Made by a program: the position numbers and the translations under genes. A stretch of 10,324 nucleotides of DNA from Bacillota bacterium (lineage in GTDB: Bacteria > Bacillota > Clostridia > Lachnospirales > Cellulosilyticaceae): the NCBI GenBank assembly GCA_023415525.1, contig JAEZKI010000252.1, forward strand, positions 1 to 10,324, in the 5' to 3' direction. Below are positions 6,207 through 10,324 of the stretch, one piece after another. Within the stretch, counting starts at the first letter, position 1. Each line of letters begins with the position of its first letter. The notes beneath the pieces were generated by a model, which worked only from the letters and a program-made list of their open reading frames with translations, did no database searches and had not been told where the DNA came from.

Positions 6207-7145
6207 TTAAACAAAGTTATTCTTTTGTAAATTATTCATTACTCTATCGTTCAACGCTTCTGCTGCATTGTAACCCATTTTCTTTTGCCTAAAATTAATA
6301 GCTGCTGTTTCACAAATAATAGCTATATTTCGTCCTGGTCTTACTGGAATGGCATTCGTTACTACTTTTATGCCCAGTATATCTGTATACTCATTGGTTA
6401 AGCCTAAACGGTCATATTGCTTATTCTGATCCCAAAGTTCTAGCTTAATAATCAAGTCTATGTTTTTCATTTCCTTAACAGAACCTACACCAAAGATTTG
6501 TTTAATATCTACAATGCCAATTCCTCTTACTTCTATAAAATGGCGAATCACCTCAGGTGCAGAACCTAGAAGCGTATTGGCAGATACACGTTTAATCTCG
6601 ACTGCATCATCAGCTACCAAACGATGTCCACGTCTTACTAGTTCTAAGGCTGTCTCACTCTTACCAATGCCACTTTCTCCTGTGATGAGAATACCTTCAC
6701 CATAAATATCCACCAACACACCATGCATTGAAATACGTGGTGCTAGTTCCACATGAAGCCATCTATTGGCCTCAGCCAAGAAACTCGTAGTAGGTAAATC
6801 TGTCTTAAAAATGGGTATACCATTGTTTCTTGCACACTCTAGCATTTCTGGGAAGGGTTCAATTTCATCACGACAAATAACAATACACGGAATCTGTTTA
6901 TAACTCATTAAGCGTTTAATCTTATGGGCACGTTCCTCTGGGCTTACCTTTTCCAGATAGGTATATTCAACTTTTCCAATAATCTGGAGCCTTGTAGGAT
7001 CGAAATAATCAAAGAACCCTGCTAACTGAAGAGCTGGACGATTCACATCACACTCTGTGATTTTTCTATTTTTATAGTCAATATCGGGTGTAAGGACTTG
7101 GAGCTTAAACTGCTCTTTAATTTGACTGACTGTTACAAAATACAC
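6207..7145 (-). CDS. hprK: HPr kinase/phosphorylase
   Basis: HprK phosphorylates and dephosphorylates Ser46 of the phosphocarrier HPr; HPr-Ser-P with CcpA drives carbon catabolite control in Firmicutes. The 312-residue length is standard. An N-terminal DRTGG-like domain (about 1-128) is followed by the kinase domain with His141, the Walker A loop GESGIGKSE (156-164), Asp179-Asp180 in LVADDAV, and the family signature EVRGIGIVDI (205-214). The C-terminal IPVRPGRN loop (266-273) needed for phosphorylase activity is also present. All key residues are present. The start is GTG at 7143-7145, supported by AAGGAGG seven bases upstream and by conservation of the following MYFVTVSQI-type N terminus. 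It lies 65 bases after uvrC and 11 before glcK. Its probable own promoter in that gap would let carbon control genes be expressed apart from uvrC. Confidence 0.97.
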   Translation of the reverse strand: MYFVTVSQIKEQFKLQVLTPDIDYKNRKITECDVNRPALQLAGFFDYFDPTRLQIIGKVEYTYLEKVSPEERAHKIKRLMSYKQIPCIVICRDEIEPFPEMLECARNNGIPIFKTDLPTTSFLAEANRWLHVELAPRISMHGVLVDIYGEGILITGESGIGKSETALELVRRGHRLVADDAVEIKRVSANTLLGSAPEVIRHFIEVRGIGIVDIKQIFGVGSVKEMKNIDLIIKLELWDQNKQYDRLGLTNEYTDILGIKVVTNAIPVRPGRNIAIICETAAINFRQKKMGYNAAEALNDRVMNNLQKNNFV

Positions 7146-7180
7146 TCTTTTTCCTCCTTATTTTTTATCACTCTTGATTT

Positions 7181-7209
7181 ATTATAGCATCGATTTATTT
7201 GTTTGAATA
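7181..7209 (-). promoter_or_regulatory. Internal promoter for hprK-glcK
   Basis: On the minus strand TATAAT (7181-7186) is preceded by TGC, giving an extended -10. A weak -35 (TATTCA, 17-base spacer) begins two bases past the uvrC stop codon. The start codon of hprK is 36 bases past the -10 box. No terminator separates uvrC from hprK, so readthrough from uvrC is also expected. Confidence 0.6.
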
Positions 7210-7210
7210 T

Positions 7211-9043
7211 TTATTTATGAAAATACGTATAAATACTCTCTGCCACCTGCTGCGGAATACCAGGTACTTGACTTATTTCTTCTAAAGATGCACTTTTAAG
7301 CTTTTCAATCCCCTTAAAATGTTTGATTAAAAGCTTCTTACGTTCTTTTCCTACACCCCTTATCTCATCTAATACCGATTGGACTTGAGCCTTACTTCGA
7401 AGTGTCTTATGGTATTCAATAGAAAAACGATGGACTTCATCTTGAATACGTGTAATCAATTTAAAGCCCTCTGTTCCTACTGGTAATAGGACCTCTTTTC
7501 CTTTATATAAAAGTCCTCTTGTGCGGTGCCTATCATCCTTTACCATACCACATACTGGAATAGTAAGGCCATATTTCGCTAAGATTTTTTCAGCACTGCT
7601 GACTTGTCCCTTGCCTCCATCCATAAGGATAGTGTCTGGCATCTTACTAAAACTATTCTCTCCTTCTTGGCTGACAAGGCGAGTAATGCGTCGATCTAAT
7701 ACTTCCTCCATACTACCATAGTCATTAGGCCCTACCACACTTTTAATTTTGAACTTGCGATAGTCACTTTTTTTAGGTTTTCCACCTTCAAAAACCACCA
7801 TTCCTCCTACGGATTCAATACCTTGTGTATTGGAGATATCATAAGCTTCAATACGGTAGGGTAGCTTTTCAAAGCCTAATGCTTGTTGAAGCTCCAAAAG
7901 TGCGCCCTTTGTCCTTCTTTCATCTCTTTTAATCTGCTCACCAAATTGCCCTAAGGTTAACTCGGCATTTTTACTAGCCAATTCCAGAAGACCGTGTTTC
8001 GTCCCCTTTTGTGGGGTAATCAGTTGTACTTTAGCACCCTTCTTTTCACTTAAATACGCTTCTAGCATGCTACATTCCTCAGGTGTACGTTCTATAATAA
8101 TTTCCTTAGGTATAAAGGCTGCATTGGCATAAAATTGCACCACAAAATCTCTAAAAACAGCTTCAATTCCTTGATCCTCTGTTCCTTCTAAATAAAAGTG
8201 CTCTCTGCCCACTAATTTCCCCTGACGCACAAAATAAACTTGTACTAAAGTATCTTCTGGGCTTTTTGCAAAGGCAATAACATCTTGGTCTAGCATACTA
8301 TTCATATTAACATGTTGCTTTTGTTCCAACTTTTGAATCGCTTGAATTTGATTACGTAAAATGGCTGCTCGTTCAAAATTAAGATTTTCTGCGGCTTCTT
8401 CCATTTCTTTTTTTAATCGTTTAATGACCTCCCCATATTTGCCACTTAAAAAACTTATGATCTCCTGCACCATATGATTATAAGCTTCCTCATTAATCTG
8501 CCCATTACAAGGTGATACACATTTTCCTATATGTCCATTTAAACAAGGTCTTTCTTTGCCTATATCTCTTGGCAGATTTCTCGAACACGTTCGCAAAGGC
8601 CAAGCTTGTTTTATAATGTCCACAATCTCCCACATCGCCTGGGCATCCGTATAGGGGCCAAAATATTTAGCACCATCTTTTTTTCTATTTCTCACCACCA
8701 TCATCCGTGGAAAGCCTTCCTGCACATTGACTTTGATATAAGGGTATTGTTTATCATCTTTTAAAAGAATATTGTATTTGGGGCTATATTTCTTTATGAG
8801 ATTACACTCCAAGATCAAAGCTTCCATCTCAGAACGAGTAATAATATATTCAAAGGAGGCAATGTGAGAAACCATCTTTACCACTTTAATGGGATGATTC
8901 TTAGAACTTTGAAAATATTGACGAACGCGATTTTTAAGGTTAATCGCTTTACCCACATAAATAATTTGCTCCTCACTATTTTTCATAAGATAAACACCTG
9001 GTTTATCTGGCAATTTTTTAAGTTCTTCCGTTATATCGAACAT
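7211..9043 (-). CDS. uvrC: Excinuclease ABC subunit C (UvrC)
   Basis: UvrC makes both incisions in nucleotide excision repair, acting on the UvrB-damaged DNA complex. The 610 residues have the full architecture. The GIY-YIG nuclease domain (about 13-92, GVYLM, IIYVGKA, Arg40, Glu77) makes the 3' cut. A cysteine cluster (Cys153, Cys167, Cys175, Cys179) matches the site reported to hold an iron-sulfur cluster in UvrC. A UVR domain (about 203-238) contacts UvrB. The RNase H-like nuclease carries Asp402 in YDISNTQG, Asp441 in PNDYGSM, Asp475 in MDGGKGQ and His538, and makes the 5' cut. Tandem helix-hairpin-helix motifs (about 557-608) bind DNA. The ATG at 9041-9043 has AAGGAG upstream. It is the first gene of the unit with hprK and glcK; this pairing is common in Clostridia and does not imply shared function. 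Confidence 0.97.
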   Translation of the reverse strand: MFDITEELKKLPDKPGVYLMKNSEEQIIYVGKAINLKNRVRQYFQSSKNHPIKVVKMVSHIASFEYIITRSEMEALILECNLIKKYSPKYNILLKDDKQYPYIKVNVQEGFPRMMVVRNRKKDGAKYFGPYTDAQAMWEIVDIIKQAWPLRTCSRNLPRDIGKERPCLNGHIGKCVSPCNGQINEEAYNHMVQEIISFLSGKYGEVIKRLKKEMEEAAENLNFERAAILRNQIQAIQKLEQKQHVNMNSMLDQDVIAFAKSPEDTLVQVYFVRQGKLVGREHFYLEGTEDQGIEAVFRDFVVQFYANAAFIPKEIIIERTPEECSMLEAYLSEKKGAKVQLITPQKGTKHGLLELASKNAELTLGQFGEQIKRDERRTKGALLELQQALGFEKLPYRIEAYDISNTQGIESVGGMVVFEGGKPKKSDYRKFKIKSVVGPNDYGSMEEVLDRRITRLVSQEGENSFSKMPDTILMDGGKGQVSSAEKILAKYGLTIPVCGMVKDDRHRTRGLLYKGKEVLLPVGTEGFKLITRIQDEVHRFSIEYHKTLRSKAQVQSVLDEIRGVGKERKKLLIKHFKGIEKLKSASLEEISQVPGIPQQVAESIYTYFHK

Positions 9044-9075
9044 GGATTTCTCCTTTTTTACATTTTTTATTCTTT

Positions 9076-9084
9076 ATTATACCA
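9076..9084 (-). promoter_or_regulatory. Extended -10 promoter element of uvrC
   Basis: TGGTATAAT on the minus strand is a complete extended -10, 32 bases before the uvrC start codon. The -35 position 17 bases further up (CTATAG) does not match consensus. I see no SOS-type (DinR/LexA) operator of the GAAC-N4-GTTC kind nearby. Confidence 0.6.
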
Positions 9085-9147
9085 TAGCCTTCATATTACT
9101 ATAGCATTTCATTTTAATTAAAAAATACATCTTTTGGTATTTCTTCA

Positions 9148-9176
9148 TTGATATTTAAGGAAATTTTTTATATACT
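9148..9176 (+). promoter_or_regulatory. Promoter of the stalk-domain protein gene
   Basis: TTGATA (9148-9153) and TATACT (9171-9176) are separated by exactly 17 bases, each one mismatch from consensus. The start codon is about 60 bases downstream. The -10 box is the left arm of a short inverted repeat, TATAC-TG-GTATA (9171-9182). Confidence 0.75.
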
Positions 9177-9194
9177 GGTATAAATACATATAAA

Positions 9195-9211
9195 ATAGTT
9201 TATTAAACTAT
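9195..9211 (+). repeat. Inverted repeat in the leader of the stalk-domain gene
   Basis: ATAGTTT and AAACTAT form a perfect 7-base inverted repeat around ATT, roughly 12-20 bases past the expected transcription start. It could be a regulator site or a 5' stabilising hairpin, but with AT-rich arms this short, chance is a real alternative. Confidence 0.4.
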
Positions 9212-9237
9212 AAGTAAATTTTAGGAGGTAGTGTTAG

Positions 9238-10324
9238 ATGAATAAAAACAAACATTTTAAACTGGTCTGCCTAACATTAGCTATAGGCACCCTACTTACT
9301 GGAACTGTGGCTAACGCTTCAACTGGTACAAAAAATTTAAAAGCGTACTACAACAATATTAAAATTGTTTATAATGGAATGACTAAAACAGTAAGTTCTG
9401 ATATGGAACCTTTTATCGTTAATGATAGAACCTATGTTCCTTTAAGAGGTATTGCTGAAATATTAGGAGCCGGTGTAGATTATTCTAATAATACCGTTAT
9501 TCTTACAAGTAGCAATGCAACTTCTACAGATCTTGCTGCTCAAATAGCTGATAAAAACCTTCAAATTGTTTCCTTAACCCAACAATTAGAAGCAGCAAAA
9601 AAAGAACTTGAAAATTATAAAGGCAGTGGTACAAATATTGGAAATTCTGCTATTAGTACAACACTTACTAAGCTTCAAGACACTTATGGTGAAGATTATG
9701 ATGTAGACTGGGATATTGATTTACGCCTTGTTTCTGGCCGTTTGGAATTAACGGTAGGGTATAATGCCCGTTATGATGAAAAAGCCTACAACAAGATTTC
9801 TGAGTCTAAGTTGAAAGCCTTTATTAAAGATTTATGTTATGATATTGCTCAAGCTCATTCTGATATTGAAATTCGTGGAACCATTGAAGAAACCAATAAA
9901 GACGTGGAAGCAGCAAGCTTTAGATATACCAAATCTGGTAGTTATACTTTTGAATTAACTACTATTGTGGATTTAGATGAAATGGAAAAAGATTTAGAAT
10001 ATACCTATACAACTATTAATTACATTGGGTTCAATATTCCTATCACTTCCATTGAATTAACTGAAAACAGCCGTGGGGATACATTAACTTTCAAAGTAAC
10101 TACTAACTTAAAACCAAATAGTAATAATTTTGTATCTAATTGGAATCAGTTAGATTCAAGTGCTAAAACAGAATTAAAAGATCGTTTATTTAAAGAAATC
10201 GTTGCAGATATCGAATATGAATTTGATAACTATGATTATATTGAAGGCTATATTTATGACTCTGCTACAGGTCTTAAGATTTGTGACTATACAAAGGATG
10301 GTTATGTTTATTTAACCTCTAATG
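9238..10324 (+). CDS. Secreted stalk-domain (copper amine oxidase N-terminal-like) protein, 3' end missing
   Basis: The frame is open for 362 codons and runs off the right edge. A signal peptide (residues 1-27, Lys-rich start, hydrophobic core, ANA before the likely cleavage point) shows export. Residues about 41-92 match the copper amine oxidase N-terminal-like domain, with the typical PFIVNDRTYVPLRGIAEILG run and a closing VDYSNNTVIL strand. This domain is common in clostridial surface proteins and does not imply oxidase activity. A heptad-like coiled coil (about 97-127) follows, then a short Gly/Ser/Asn linker. The rest (about 155-362) seems to be two diverged copies of one unit; I do not recognise it. 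The start has AGGAGG nine bases upstream and a good promoter. The gene diverges from uvrC and has no other neighbour in the window. A structural or ligand-binding envelope role is possible, not shown. Confidence 0.85.
   Translation, partial: MNKNKHFKLVCLTLAIGTLLTGTVANASTGTKNLKAYYNNIKIVYNGMTKTVSSDMEPFIVNDRTYVPLRGIAEILGAGVDYSNNTVILTSSNATSTDLAAQIADKNLQIVSLTQQLEAAKKELENYKGSGTNIGNSAISTTLTKLQDTYGEDYDVDWDIDLRLVSGRLELTVGYNARYDEKAYNKISESKLKAFIKDLCYDIAQAHSDIEIRGTIEETNKDVEAASFRYTKSGSYTFELTTIVDLDEMEKDLEYTYTTINYIGFNIPITSIELTENSRGDTLTFKVTTNLKPNSNNFVSNWNQLDSSAKTELKDRLFKEIVADIEYEFDNYDYIEGYIYDSATGLKICDYTKDGYVYLTSN

Noticed and set aside
6460..6705. Plus-strand open frame of 81 codons inside hprK
   Set aside because: It is antisense to the most conserved part of hprK, including the Walker A region; the openness follows from the codon use of the real gene.
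8864..9121. Plus-strand open frame of 85 codons over the uvrC start
   Set aside because: It overlaps the conserved GIY-YIG coding region antisense; the Phe- and Ile-rich translation is what AT-rich antisense DNA gives, and no ribosome binding site supports it.
9044..9237. Possible SOS operator in the uvrC upstream region
   Set aside because: No GAAC-N4-GTTC or CGAAC-type sequence occurs near the uvrC -10 element; SOS control is therefore not claimed.
1..10324. A new defence, mobile or CRISPR-like system
   Set aside because: No transposase, integrase, toxin-antitoxin pair, direct-repeat array or tRNA-linked attachment site is visible; the gene content is ordinary chromosomal.

Overview
The window looks like chromosomal DNA of a low-GC, Gram-positive anaerobe of the class Clostridia. 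The evidence is AT-rich intergenic DNA, strong AGGAGG-type ribosome binding sites, AddB-type recombination instead of RecBCD, HPr kinase (a Firmicutes-type carbon regulator), secreted SH3b-NlpC/P60 and 'copper amine oxidase N-terminal' stalk-domain proteins. The uvrC-hprK-ROK glucokinase order fits Lachnospirales-like genomes; a Cellulosilyticum-like source is only my guess. There are no RNA genes, transposons, CRISPR arrays or phage genes.

Layout, left to right. All genes except the last lie on the minus strand. (1) 1-1276 is the N-terminal third of addB, running off the left edge. (2) 1469-1882 is a small TPR-like protein of unknown role, separated from addB by a hairpin that overlaps the probable addB promoter. 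(3) 1883-2305 is a 423-base gap with two candidate promoters, a start-less open frame and the terminator of the next gene. (4) 2306-3268 encodes a secreted cell-wall endopeptidase (two SH3b domains plus NlpC/P60) with a textbook promoter. (5) 3539-5073 is a two-gene unit: a YcxB-like membrane protein followed by a xylose-isomerase-like TIM-barrel protein. It is bounded by a promoter at 5104-5132 and a long hairpin terminator. (6) 5239-9043 is uvrC, hprK and a ROK glucokinase, transcribed in that order. It ends in a strong terminator and probably has a second promoter just after uvrC that drives hprK-glcK. (7) 9238 to the right edge, on the plus strand, is a secreted stalk-domain protein with a coiled coil and an apparently duplicated C-terminal domain. 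It diverges from uvrC.

Functionally, addB and uvrC are DNA repair genes. hprK and glcK link carbon catabolite control with entry of free glucose into glycolysis. The two secreted proteins belong to the cell envelope. I found no convincing new defence or mobile system. The points most worth a second look are the diverged tandem domain in the right-hand secreted protein, the private hprK-glcK promoter, and the unexplained 150-base open frame upstream of the TPR gene.
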